This document shows positions 22,800 to 34,950 of a DNA stretch of 64,000 nt, in pieces. The notes below the pieces were generated by a model that did not search any database, was not told the DNA's origin, and was given only the letters and a program-made list of their open reading frames with translations. Each line of letters starts with the position of its first letter. Positions within the stretch are counted from its first letter, which is position 1. The stretch comes from Gnetum montanum (lineage: Eukaryota > Streptophyta > Gnetopsida > Gnetales > Gnetaceae): positions 33,772 through 97,771 of the forward strand of contig MNCI01026665.1 in the NCBI GenBank assembly GCA_015680685.1, written 5' to 3'. The position numbers and the translations under genes are program-made.

Positions 22800-24720
22800 C
22801 AAACTTTGGATTGAGTACATATGCTCTGGATCCTTGTAAGCAAGTTATGACACAGCCACATCCCTTCAGATATTTGGATTAACACACCTTATATCCTTCA
22901 TCATCTTTTGAACTTAAGTCTATTACTTCTTCTACCATAGTAAATTTTCCTATTTTTTTGTAGTTTTCATTCATGTTTTCTATTTTATTCTTTTTGTTCT
23001 TACTTCTATTGAAGGCTTGTTCGGTCCTTTCCTCTACTATATTTAGTGCTATAGCAAGCTTATCATCCATGGGATCCCACATTTTCTCTCCATTTGTTGC
23101 AATATTATTGATTGATTTTTGGATAAGTAGAGTCTTCTACTAGATCGTATCTTCTAATGTTTCTTCCTTTTGTGACTCACATATCCTTATATCCCTTTTT
23201 TGATTGTTGGATCTTTGTTATACTCGTTAGCTAATTCCCTTTTCCTTAGCTCCCCTTCCTCTTTTACCATTTGGTCTATTTAGCCTTTAAATTTAATGAG
23301 TTGTCATCTTAGATAATCTTCCTTGGGCATATACCCCAAGGGTTTCTCTTATGTTTTTCCCTAGTCCATCAATGATATGTCGTAGTTGTTCCCATTGAGA
23401 GAATCCATGGCCTGGACACTTATACAATGAGTAGTATCTTCCCATTATTACATCAAGGGATTCTTGTATCCCTTGTTTCCATCCTTGGAATAATTTTCTC
23501 AAATTTGACACTTTGGAATAGGTTTGATATTTTTCATTAAAGACTTCTAGCATGATACTTAATCTTTTAATTGATTCTAGTTCTAAGGATCTATACCAGC
23601 TCACTACTTCCATCATAAGTATTCTAGGAAACAACTTTAGTTTTTGTCAATCATTTTCAATGTTCTATAGGACACAAACATCATGAAAGGCTTAGTGTTA
23701 TGAATCTACACTATGTATTCCTTCAAATTTTGAAATATTATTCATGTTAAGTTGCTTGATGTCACTGTTCCATAAATTCCTAGTAGGAATGTACACAACT
23801 TTCCTAATGTTGATCATGTTGTGAGTGGTCAATAGGGATTCTTCATAGTCTTCGAATCTATGAGCTTTATGGTAGGAATGACCCCTATGATGCTCATGAT
23901 GCTTTCTTCTCTTGTGTTTGATCCTTTCTCCCCTTTCATCATATCTATCTTCCTCTTCATTATAATGCTTTCTTCTATATGCATGTCTCTCATGGTCTCT
24001 TCTTTTTTCCATCACGATCCCTTAGTTTTTATTATCTGTTATCTAAATTTGTTGATGAATATAAGGAAGAAGATGAAGGAGCTAGAGAACAACGTTGGCT
24101 AGTTCTCCTTTTATGACTCTTTGATTCATCTCTTTTGGATTCATTGGATGTCTTTGACATTGAATTCCTTCTATGTTTGGAATCCTTCTTCTTTCTTTGA
24201 GGGGTTTCCGCAAGAGGTAAATGTAGTTTTATTTTAACGAGATCCTCAATTCAAATGATTGGTGTTTGAGAGTGAGACCCATGAGTTTGATAAAATTTCT
24301 TAGTTTCAAATATAGCATCTCCTTTTTCTTTCAAGGAAATTATTTAATGTGGCTTATTTTCTTTATCATGTTTGTATCTTGCCCTCATGATGGCATCCCT
24401 TCTTGCTTGAGCCTTGTTGGCTAATATGGCCTAGTTAGGTTTTTAGTAACTTAATATCTTTCTTTCACATGGCCAAGACTTGACCTCATGAGGGCTACTT
24501 GAAGCATTGTTGGTACTAAACATTTAGGTGAAAACATAATGTTGTCCTGTCAGTCTCTCCATCTAAGTTCTTCATCTTAATGAAAAATGAATGTAAACTC
24601 AGGATAATAAGGATCAATATGAGTGTATGAAATCTTGGTTTCATTGGTGCACTCTAATCTTTTTCATTGTAATCTATTATAACTTTCATTAAAATTAATA
24701 GCAAATGGATATTTTTCATT
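22800..24720 (-). pseudogene. Gy-IV gag
   Basis: The R/H-rich N-terminal region is open at 23,698-24,015 (RKHYNEEEDRYDERGERIKH then KRRKHHEHHRGHSYHKAHRF), ending with MNNISKFEG. The core gag domain is open at 23,293-23,634 (SWYRSLELESIKRLSIMLEV, FNEKYQTYSKVSNLRKL, then CPGHGF and RHIIDGLGKN). The C-terminal helical part is open at 22,879-23,082 and ends GYKVC, the start of the cysteine motif. This is the best-preserved gag in the window, but still broken. Confidence 0.8.
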
Positions 24721-24860
24721 AGTTATAAAAGCCATGTTAAATTGTTTTAATGCTTAAGTGTATGTATGTTTTGAAAAGTTATTCTAAGTATGAGAGATAT
24801 ACTTTGTGATGCTAAATATAATGAACTTTCTAAAATCAAGTAACTAGCAAACATTAACAC

Positions 24861-24879
24861 GTCTTTAGTAAATATGCCA
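24861..24879 (-). promoter_or_regulatory. Gy-IV primer-binding site (decayed)
   Basis: Minus TGGCATATTTACTAAAGAC, one base from the LTR. Compared with the plant gypsy site TGGCGCCGTTGCCGGGGAC (tRNA-Asp type), all but two differences are transitions. Same spacing as in Gy-I and Gy-II. Confidence 0.6.
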
Positions 24880-24880
24880 A

Positions 24881-25344
24881 TGATAAGCGAGTGGGTATTC
24901 CAACACTCAACCATACAAGTCATAAGTGTTCATGCATGACCAGATCATAATCCATGAATGAACAATGTAAATATACTAGCAAGTTAATATTAAGTTCATG
25001 ATCATTGGCTTCCCACTTAGAGTTAGCGAGGTGTAAATCATATGGTTTAACTCTTAGTGGCATATATGATGAGTTGATGTTTTTTGGATTGAAATATGCT
25101 AAGTTCCAACATGATGAAAATGATTATAATTTCTAAGTCCAACTATAAAGGAAATGTAAATCTATTTTATCTTATGGCAATAAGTATCCATTCCTCATTT
25201 TCCATGCATGTCTTGGTTTGATGTAATTGGTACTAGGATTACCAGGAAACTTTACTACTGAGAAAATCAAGCAAAGCCCCTATTGGGTTATCAAATAGTT
25301 ACACTTTATGATCAAAACCAATCATACTATTTTGCCTTACTAAT
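24881..25344 (-). repeat. Gy-IV 5' LTR, part 1
   Basis: Begins TGATAAGCGAGTGGG. It matches 12,464-12,935 and stops at CTAAT (25,340-25,344), the left TSD of Gy-II. The remainder is at 59,829. Confidence 0.8.
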
Positions 25345-25922
25345 TGATGAGCAACAGGTATCTTCTACATAAAATCCTATGAATCATAAGTGTTCATTAG
25401 CAATCTAGTCAAACTTTGCAGACTTAGTTATTCAATATTCCTAAATAGTAAATTGTGTAGTTGTAAGATCATTGTCTTCCTAACTCACACTTGTGTATTA
25501 TCAGTATGTATGGTTAAGTGTGGTTAAGGAGCATGATGAATTTTTTTGTAATTATTTTTAAAATATTTTTATCCTAATGGCTAGATGATCAAATAAAAGT
25601 TTAATAATTAATTATCTACTAATCAACTAATCACTAACTAACTATCCTAATGTGGAGTAACCATTTCCACTTGCTATACACATTTAAAACTAGTGTTAAC
25701 ACTATTGGACTACCAAGAGGCTATTACTAGGTGTAGCAAATATCCACTACTAGGATTACCAAGCATTAACACATTATGCTCCAAGTTGTTGTACTCACGT
25801 GTTTATGATTAATAACATTAATAATATTAATGACTTAATTACTAGTGGTAATGGAAAATGCAAGGAAATTAAAGTTCATAAACATAAATTTAAGCTACTT
25901 TAAGTACTATAATGGATATAAG
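25345..25922 (-). repeat. Gy-II 3' LTR, part 1
   Basis: Collinear with 58,925-59,510 of the 5' LTR (shared AATATTCCTAAATAGTAAAT, CTCACACTTGTGT, TTACTTAATTACTAG-type words). It breaks off in GGATATAAG, where Gy-I has inserted. The rest is at 38,546-38,848. Confidence 0.85.
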
Positions 25923-26779
25923 TGATGAGTAGCAAGTAGTCCCTACACCAAACCATATGAATCACAAGCATTGCATTAGCGATCTAGTTAAATTCTATGA
26001 ACTTAGCCTTTAAATGCACTAATGGGTAAAGATAGTGACTTAGGAACATGTTCGTTGTCTTCTTGGATTCACTTGTGGAAGTTCAAGTGTATGGTTAAGT
26101 GTAAGGGTAGATGATTTTTTAATGTATATTTTATATTTTATCTAATTTAATCTAAATGTAAATAAAGGTAATTAATTGTGAATTAACTATCTAATGCCTT
26201 AATCTAACTATCCTAACATAAGCATCTGATCCCACCTTTTGTGCACATCCTAAACTCATTATAAATGCTATTGGGTTACCAAGTGTTAGGCTATCAGGCG
26301 AACCAAGTGATAACACTACTAGGATTACCAAGCGTTAACGGTATGTTCAAGGTGGCTGTACTTATGTGTTATCATTAAATGTATTAATTAACTAAGGACA
26401 TGAACATAAAATGAATAAGTAATAAAGTGCATGAATGGAAGCATTAAACTATTCTTAAGTACTATAAAGAATTCCAAGATTCTTGTCTTTATTGTCGTCA
26501 CATCAAGGTGTTTAGGTACATGGATTCTTGAATAAGAATCCATACAATCCTTGAAGTCCTATTATGAGAACTTAGAAAATATTTTATTTCTAGCAAATGA
26601 GAACTACAAGAACTTGGCTACTCTATCAAGTTAACATGATATAAATGCGATGGGTACATGCATTTATATAAGCAAGACTAGACACTACATTAATGCATCA
26701 AATCATGCATCAATGGGGCTATGTCAATGGGGCTGCGTCAATGCATGTTCATCGACATAGCCAATCAAACAATTGATCA
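25923..26779 (-). repeat. Gy-I 3' LTR
   Basis: TGATGAGTAGC...TTGATCA on plus. Minus-strand TATA at about 26,658-26,672 (TATATAAATGCATG). GATGGGGC-type inverted-repeat words lie between TATA and the LTR start (26,690-26,770). Confidence 0.9.
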
Positions 26780-26792
26780 TACCCCCACAACT
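26780..26792 (-). promoter_or_regulatory. Gy-I polypurine tract
   Basis: Minus CAGTTGTGGGGGTA, ending exactly at the LTR terminus TGATCA. The same tract is at 38,849 (Gy-II) and 41,645 (Gy-III). Confidence 0.7.
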
Positions 26793-26999
26793 GAGTCAAA
26801 ACTTTTCCTTGAGTGAACAAAAGTATGATTAAGCTTCTTACAAAATTGAGAAGGTATGGAATTATTGACTGATTAACTCTAATTAACTAACTTTGAGTGC
26901 TGAATTACATGGAATTACAAAAATTAGAAAATGGATGTTCTAGAAAATAAAATTGGACATCCTTAGAAAAATGAACAATCAAGATCCTCTGATTGCTGA

Positions 27000-29545
27000 A
27001 GATGAAGAGAAGATCAAATAGTGCCAATAGATGGAGGCTCTTGGGATATTGAAGGATCTTCACTAAGGTTTGGAGCTCATGGTGGTGGTCGCTAAGGTTG
27101 AGGCTATGATTGTGCCTATTCTACTATAGCAACTACTTTTGGTGGAAGACAGAAAGCATCTAGTAATGCCTTCATCTTCTCCTTCTTACTCTGTGGATCA
27201 TACACAGTCTATGAGCCTTCACCAATATGGGGTGATATGAGAACATCCCACAGATAGGGCATTGCAGGGAAGAACTCCTTCATGATTACAAATCACACTA
27301 TGAATTATTTATGTTTAACATCAAACGTCTTTAAAAGATTTTGCAGCTCATGGTAGTCATTCATTCTTCTAGCTAAGTTCTTAGCAAAATATTGTTGATC
27401 TGTGAATTTTCTCCTAAAAAATTCAATCTCAGCATTAGCTGTTTCCACTTCTGCTTGGTATTCTTGTGGTGCTTGCACTCAACATCATAGAGGAGGTACA
27501 AGATGGCCACTTGCTTCTCCAATTCTGACCTTGGTCTACTAGCTGTTAGCATCATCAAGTTTCCATAGGGAAGGTTTGAAAGCTCTATATACTCTATCAT
27601 TTATTTTATCTACAACTCCTTTAGGCTGATCTCTACTTTATTGTAGGCATTTAGACCATCAAAGATCAGTTGTGATACATCACCTCTTTACTAGAGTTTT
27701 TGGAGGGCCTCATTCCTCTTTACCTTGGCCAATTAAATCTCCTTTTTATTCACCTGCTTGAGGAGCCCTACGTAGTCCTAGTAATGATTTTTACCTCTTT
27801 CAAATTTTAGAGCCTCAAATTTCTAGGTGGCTATCTCAATGATCATTTTCTAGTGAAGCACCTGAACTTCCTTCATGGACAAAATCCTTTTCTTTGCTGC
27901 CAACCTATTCATATCCATGTTCATCTTGGTAAGCTATTTTTACTACTTTCTAACAAATTTGACCATCTAGTCTTTTTTCTCCTCAACATTGCATAGACAA
28001 TGAATGTCTTTAGTCAAGGCCAAGTTCTCCTTGCAGACTTATACCAAGTCCTTATTAATGTGGGTAGATAGATTTTTTGATAAGGATGCATTGAAGACTA
28101 ACATTTCTTTGGTATTCTCAAGATCTTTTAATTAGTTTTGAAGATATAGGAAATCTTCACCCCTTATGAAAGCTTAGCTAAGAATGATGATATTGGCTAA
28201 TTAAGCTCTCAATTCTACAACCTCAGCAACCAACCATTGGTTTTTAGTAGTGGAAGCCTTGAGTTAGGTGTTTGCTATGATGAGCTTGCCCTTGATTTCT
28301 AGCAGCTCCAACTAGGTTGTAGTGATTTCATTCGAGAGATCAAAGATCTTTGAAAGTAATTGCTCAATTCCCACTAGTTGGTCTAACACTTCTTCATGTT
28401 GGACTATGCTAAGCCTCCCATTCCTTGCTCTTGTGAAAGCCTGCACATCCTTGAGTACATCAATGTTCAACATGGCTACCGCAGGAACATTGAGTGTTTC
28501 AACCACCTTGTTAGCCACCACCTCTACCATTGTTTCCTATCCATGATGTTACATCACAAGGATGGTAGCCCCCTCTCCCTCCAATAGGAGCACCAAGAGG
28601 GTTGTGATGTTTTTAAAAATTTATGGAAATTCTTATTGTCCAAGGATGGTCATCGTAACCTCTCAAGAGCTTAGATTTGATCTTGTAGGCCCCTATGTTC
28701 TTTGGGTTGAAAAAAATGGGGCAGTCTCTTCCAGCCAACTTATGATTCTTGTGACTTCATTGAGATGGCTCAATGCTGACTGGTAGACCAATGGTTTCCC
28801 ACCACTTGCCTCATCTTATTACCATTGTAATAATTGCTCATGCAATTTCTTCATGCACTTAATAGCTACATGTGCTTCTGATGTTGTTTCTTTGGGAGGT
28901 GGTGGTGGTGGCCACTCCTCTTTAAGCAACTTAGTAGCTACTTTGTCCTTCATCATCTCCTACTAAGAAGTAGTAGGAGCGTGATAAAGTGTATCATTCA
29001 TGTAACAAGCTATGCCTCTCCTTATGGAAATTTTTCTAATTAAGCACAGGAAAGGAAGTGTCTTCCTCCTTTGCTCATTTTCTTTAAAATGCTTCTCAAT
29101 CTTCACGAAGATGAGTCAAGGAAGGTTGACTATGATTTTGTTGCTTAGAGTGACACACTCATGGACGAAGAAGGCAATAACTTTACTAGGCCTCATCGTT
29201 GGGTTCAGGTGCTAAGCTACAATCATGAAATAGGCTTCCTCCACCTTGGTGAGTGCACCGTACTCCTTATAGTCCACCCCATAGCATCGTTGGACCCACT
29301 CCATTTTAACTTTTGGGTTCGCTTGTGTAGAAATCTCCACCAATGTTGACCTAATGTTAGGCAATTCAAGCACCTCTATAATGGCCTCAACCGAATAGGA
29401 GACATTGATATCTTTGATCTTAACTATGATTTTTGCCTATCAGTTATTCCAAAAAGGATCGGTTTCCCCCATGAACCACTCCCTGCTAGAAGTAAGGATG
29501 GATGACATTTGGGCAAGTTACACTTGGGGTGGTTGTAATCATGGC
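27000..29545 (-). pseudogene. Gy-I 3' ORF
   Basis: Homologous to 41,890-44,680 of Gy-III. Open pieces include 28,312-28,530 (NVPAVAMLNIDVLKDVQAFT then EEVLDQLVGIEQLLSKIFDL) and 27,373-27,600 (MIEYIELSNLPYGNLMMLTA then SELEKQVAILYLLYDVECKH). Both are heptad-rich helices of the C-terminal coiled-coil half. The N-terminal domain (about 28,600-29,520) contains a FM/WYMGE-type block near 29,470. The first ~100 codons found in Gy-III (44,370-44,680) are missing here, replaced by AT-rich spacer at about 29,535. Function unknown. Confidence 0.6.
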
Positions 29546-29720
29546 AGATTATTTACTTTATTATTATTTTATTTATTTAGCTACCAAAGTTTGTTGATGA
29601 GGTTTAAATTAGTGTAGATTAGTGATTTTTAATATTATTTTATTAGTTAAACCTTAGGGAGTTACAAAAATTTCAAAAAATTATCCATAATAAGCCATAG
29701 GTTTGTGGACCCCATAATGT

Positions 29721-29735
29721 AAAACTCACCTCCAA
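29721..29735 (-). promoter_or_regulatory. Gy-I putative 5' splice donor
   Basis: Minus TTGGAGGTGAGTTTTAC: GAG|GTGAGT is a near-ideal donor, GT at 29,729-29,728. The same place holds GAG|GTAAGC in Gy-III and a G-to-A mutated GAG|ATAAGC in Gy-II. Confidence 0.55.
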
Positions 29736-29875
29736 TAGCTTGAGGGTTGAAGAACAAGATGAATCAAATAAATGGTTGACAAGTTATGGTGCTTGGAAGG
29801 TGCTTTGCACTCAGAAAGATGCAAAAACTCCTCTAGCATTGGATTGTAAACATGAAAATTTGACTAAGGATGACA

Positions 29876-29925
29876 CATATTTATACGATTTTTCCCTTGT
29901 GTCGATGGGGATCAACGTAGATATA
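29876..29925 (-). promoter_or_regulatory. Gy-I internal promoter-like block
   Basis: Minus: GTTGATCCCCATCGACAC, then about ten bases, then CGTATAAATATG (29,887-29,876). The Gy-I LTR has the same order of GATGGGG-type words and TATAAAT. It lies upstream of the donor at 29,729 and of the 3' ORF. Confidence 0.5.
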
Positions 29926-31400
29926 GGAAAAAAATTTCACTTGAAAAACTAAGTATGGAAAAAGGATTTTGTAATGAAATTGGAGTCGAGAGGAAGCTAG
30001 AAAAGCCTAGATTAAGGACAAAGCATTGAAGAGGGCTTGGGATTTATTGAGAAAAAGAGATTTAGATGGAGTTTGATTACCAAGGAGTGCACAAAATAGA
30101 TGTTCCAAGGTGGAAAACAATGAATTTGAAAGAAAAATGACTAAGGCATAGGAAATTTAACCTTCCAAACCAAAAAGTATGCAAGTGGGTCCTCCCCATC
30201 ACAGGCCCATGCCCTCATACCAAGGGGTACATAGGACCCAAGGATGATTAATGGCCTTACATTATTAAAAATCGAATCACCTAGGAAACTACCAAAGAAT
30301 TAAGACATATAAAACATGCACACATTGATTGAGCATGCCAATAGGCAATGAGATGGTAAATCAATTGAAGTGATGATGAGAGAGAAAATGGAATAGAGTT
30401 CTTCGTTCTGGTCACATAAAGTTCTTATGGAGTTTATGATTAAGCTGACCTAGGAGCATGACATCCTTAATTGGAATCAAGACCATCCATTTCCAGTGAC
30501 TTCACATTAGCACTTTGAGATCATTCAACTCCCTAGAGCTAAAGGACACCCATAAAGATCACCCACCATTCCAAATAAAGAAAAAAAGAGAAGCAAGAAG
30601 TGAAGAGGGCCTTAGTTAGATAGGTGTCTTCAAGCATGGGTAACATGTCTTTCCATTCTCATAACTAGTGCTTGTAGCCCATTAAGGAGTGTGCTTTAAA
30701 TTTCCATGTTTTTTTTTGTTCATGGAAACCACACCATGCAAAGACATTACTTCCTATTATTAGTTGATGTTAAGAATGATGTGGAATCAATGAGAATATC
30801 CATAAAAATCTAGATAGTAGGTAGGTACAAAAGGTGAAAAATCACCTTGAAGCCATACCATTTCCAATTTTACTTGATTTATTCCAAGTATGGAGAGCAC
30901 TAAGGTCATAATGTCTTTCAAAGTTGTTATTAAAAAGGATCTCATGCTCTCAAAATGAGAAAAAAACCATGGAGTCTTGAGTGGAATGGGTGGATGTTGC
31001 GAGCTCAATGCCTGATATCATGAGAAAATCAATGTTCCATTAATAAATGTCAAAATTCAATGATGAAATCCAGTCATTAAGCAATCAATTTAAGCAATAT
31101 ATATCAATTAACCAACGTTAACCAGTAGATGTGTTTAGCACTAAAGTCCTAATGGCAATAAAGAAGAAAAAGGCATGTAAGAAAATCCAAATATAGAAAC
31201 ATATAAAAAAAATTTAAAATGTTCAAGAAAATGAAAACGTATGAAAAGATGGTATAAAATAAAAAAGTTGAAAAACTGAGCCACTTGTAGGACATTAACA
31301 TGGATGGCCATCTTTCCCATGACTAAGTTGGAAGGGAGAGATCTCAAAGATTCAACATGCTTGGCCATTAGATGAGGCATTATTCCAACTAGTTTTTCTT
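29926..31400 (-). other. Gy-I spacer between pol and 3' ORF
   Basis: Non-coding, conserved in blocks with Gy-II and Gy-III. One block with TGGGTCCTCCCC and CCCATGCCCTC lies near 30,186-30,245. Another, with GCATGGGTAACATGTCTTTCC and ACTAGTGCTTGTAGCCCATT, lies near 30,635-30,685, followed by ACCACACCATGCAAAGAC. A PPT-like sequence (minus TTAGTCATGGGAAAGATGGCC) sits at 31,311-31,333 by the end of integrase. Confidence 0.6.
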
Positions 31401-31409
31401 GTCTCTAGG

Positions 31410-34400
31410 AAAGGTTAAAGTTGTTGAACATTAACTAATAATTTGTTATATAGGTTGGCAAGATGATAGATCATCATGGCCCCAAATGGGAAAGTTTCAT
31501 GTATAATGTAAGGGTCCTTCCATAGCGTTTAAAATTTGGTACGTTGAGGTACATGCATGGGACTCTAATAGAACACCTTATCTCCTAGTTAAAACTTTAC
31601 TTTCCATATTCCAAGGTCATGGCATTTCTTGTTATGTGCCTTATGCACTTCATTTAATGACAAGGCCACTAATCTATTCTCATCTAGCATGTTAAGATTC
31701 ATTAGTCTTTCTCTTTAGGCTAGACTTAGATCCAAGGAAAGGTCATTGGCTATTGAAAGTGTACAGAGCTTAGGTTGGATGGAATGAGTTGGAAGTTTCT
31801 TGTACACTAACTCATAGGGAGAATAACTAATAGGAAGTTTCCATGTTGAACGATAAACTCAAAGAGCATTGTTGACTTTACTATTCTAGTCCTTTTCATA
31901 TTTATTAACTATATGTGTTAGTACTTTGGTAATTTCCCTATTGGTGACCTCAACTTAATCATTGGCCTAGGGTGGTATGGAGTTATTAATATATGTTAAA
32001 CCCCTAAGTGTTGCATGAGCTTTCACAAAGTGGCACTAGTGAAGTGGGTTTTATTATCTAAAATTAGTGTCAATGGGACATCAAACCTATTTAAAACATT
32101 TTTTTGTACAAAATGTGCCACTGTAGATGATGAATAGTCGATTATGGCAGCAACTTCAGCTCATTTGGTGTAGTGCTTAATAGCCATGATGATGTATACC
32201 TTTTTATTTAACATGGGGTTGATGGATCCCATGAAGTCAATCCCTAATAGATCGAAGGTCTCTAGTGGTTGGATCCACTATTGAGGTCCTTCCATACACA
32301 TGATCATCCCTCCATCATGTTGGCATATATCACAGGAATGGAAGAAGTGATGGGCATCCCCAAATATAAAAGGCCAATAATACCTTGCCATAAGGATCTT
32401 AATGGTTGTTCACTTCCTAGCATATTGGCCCCCATAAGGATCTTTGTATGCATCCTTGAGGACTCAAATTTAATCTGTCTCAAGGACATACCATTGTACC
32501 AAGTCATCTACATAACTCTTGTGGAGGTTACCATTGATTTCCACAAAGTGTTTGGAGTGATGAAGAAGTTGTTGTTTCTTCTTGTGATCCTACTCCTATG
32601 GCATCTCCTGTATAGTACTAATTTATTCCTTGGGATCTTAAGCATTAATAGTATTAGCAAAGAGGAGTTCATTAGGAAATTAATTAGACAGTGGACTTTC
32701 ATCCTCTTTATTGTCCCTTTTTAACCAAGACAAGTAGCCAACCACTACATTCTTGATTCCCTTTCAATCAATCATTTTTAAATCAAACTTCTAGAGGAAC
32801 ATCAGCCATTGTATGACATGAGGACTCACCGTTGGCTTGTTCATTAGGAACCAAATGGCATTATGATCAATGTGCACAAAAAATTTGTATGCAAGCACAT
32901 AGTGTCTCAATTTCTCCAATGCATACACCATTGTCATGAGATCCTTTTCAGTGGTGATGTAGTTTAGCTATGCACCCACAATACTCCTTCTTACGCAATG
33001 GATGTTGTATGGACATTTTTGATCATCCATTTGTACACGCATAGCTTCTAAGGCATAGTTTGATGCATCCATCATGATGTGAAACAACTTGGACTAGTCC
33101 AATGCTTTTAGAATTGGAGTTTCTACAAGTTTCTACTTCAACTATTGGAATGCATTCTCATATTCCTTAGTATAGATGAATGATTCATCTTCCTTTATTA
33201 GCTCCACTAATGACTTGATGATCTTTAAGAAGTTTTCAATGAAGTGCCTATAGCAACTAGTGTGGCCAAGGAATGACCTCACATCTTTCATTGTTTCTAG
33301 TTGTCTGGTTATTTCTTGTATGACCCTTACCTTTTTTGAGTCTACCTTGATCCATTTTTTTGAAACTCAATGCCCTAAAATAATGCCCTCTTAGACCATT
33401 AGGTGGCTTTTTTTCCAATTAATCCCTAGGTTTTTGTTCACACATCATTGAAGAACTTCCTCAAGGTGATCCAAGGCTTGCTCAAATGTGGCCCCATAGG
33501 TAGAGAAGTTATCCATGAAGACTTCTACCCCACTACCAATCTATTATTAGAAGATTCTTAGGACCAACCATTCAAATGTGGCAAGATAATTACACAAGTA
33601 GAAAGGCATATTCCAGTATACAAAAGTCTCCTAAAGACTTGTGAATCTTGTCTTGGCCTGGTTCTTTAATGCTATCTAAATTTGGTTATAGCCATTGTAA
33701 CCATGTAGAAAGCTATAGTAACAATGCCTTAAAATGGTATCTAGCATCTGGTCCACAAATGGTAATGGAAAGTGGTCTTTGTAGGTTTCCATGTTTAATA
33801 GTCGAAAGTCTATACAAACCCTCCACTTTCCTCCTTCCTTTGGTACAATAATGAGTGGGCTAACCCACTCACTATCCATAATGGGGTAAATGAACCCAGG
33901 CTTGAGTAGTTGTTAAATCTTATCCTTGATAATTTGCTTGAGCTTTAAGTTCAAGCATCTTTGTGGCTACCTCTTTAGTTTGATGAGGGTGTCTATGTAG
34001 ATTCTATGTTGGCATATCTTAGGTTCAATTCCTATTATCTCATAATATGACTAGGCAAATGTTGTTGGACATTTGTTCACAACTTTCAACAATTTCCTAT
34101 TTTATACAAGAGCAAGTGTAGCATTGATAATTACCAACTTGCCATTATTCATAAATGCATATTTCATTCCTACCAGTAGAGCCTTCAGCTCAAGGGGCTC
34201 TTGCATGAAAGTTTTAGGGACCTCCAACTCCCCCTAATCGATTTCACTTTGCACATTAGAGAGTTGGCAATAGAGTTGCTTCAACTTGTCCATTCTTTCA
34301 ACATAGGAGCTAGGGAGGCTCTCAACTAGTACCATGCATATTTTTGATCTAGGCTCATTATCTATTGTAAGCCACTAGGTACCCTCTTGTTTAGTGGCTA

Positions 34401-34950
34401 TTGCATATAGGCACCTCTAAGTTTTTGTTGTCTTGACACACTAATTACATGCTTAAAGTGATGTGCCTTATATGGTCCATAATCTTTGCATGTAATGGCA
34501 CCCTGTGTCACTGTACATCATGCATGGAACTCTCTTCTTCTCAATCTTGCCAAATTCATTTTTTATGGAAATATTCAAGGAAAGATCTTAGATCCCCAAC
34601 CTAGCATCGATAGTGCTTAGCCATATTCTTATCATGATGATAGAAAAGTTCCCTTTGCAATTCTTCACAGAGATCACCAAGAAATTGACAGGATAGGACC
34701 ACCCATAAATAGTGATCATGATGTCTTCCACTAATTCCAAAGGAATAGTAATGGATTGGTCTACCAACTCTAGCTTGATGTTGCTCTTTTATAAGGAAGG
34801 TAAGTTCTAGGCTTTATACATATCTTGTGAAATCAAGTTAACTCTGAATCTTAAATCCAAAAGAGCCTTACATGGTTCATTTTTAGTAATTTGTAAATAG
34901 ATAAGAGAACTTCTAGGATCAAATCTCTTCTTGGGAAGATGGTCAACCTT
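31410..34950 (-). pseudogene. Gy-I pol (protease, RT, RNase H, integrase)
   Basis: Protease about 34,480-34,950. The RT core is open at 33,676-33,879: DSEWVSPLIIVPKEGGKWRV, CIDFRLLN, DHFPLPFVDQMLD, GYNGYNQI, an unmistakable gypsy RT. The catalytic motif at 33,508-33,519 reads FMDN, not FMDD. RNase H about 32,780-33,250, with FLMNKPTVSPH near 32,840. Integrase has a zinc-finger Cys pair in HSCDICQHDGG (about 32,310-32,345), first Asp in GIDFMGS (32,225-32,248), second in ILDNKTHF (about 32,050), and the Glu region as VTNREI near 31,940. The C-terminal domain ends near 31,410 (GDKVFY, WKDPYIIHETFPFGAM). Confidence 0.85.

Noticed and set aside
24861-26779. Cluster of three LTR-like units as a tandem repeat or CRISPR-like array
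   Set aside because: The units belong to three elements (IV, II, I) and meet at insertion joints; there are no regular spacers.
28312-28786. Overlapping plus-strand frames in the 3' ORF region
   Set aside because: Antisense shadows; the minus strand carries the conserved heptad-rich protein shared with Gy-III.
32269-32724. 151-codon plus-strand open frame
   Set aside because: Lies antisense to the integrase zinc-finger region of Gy-I, which is supported by motifs on the minus strand.
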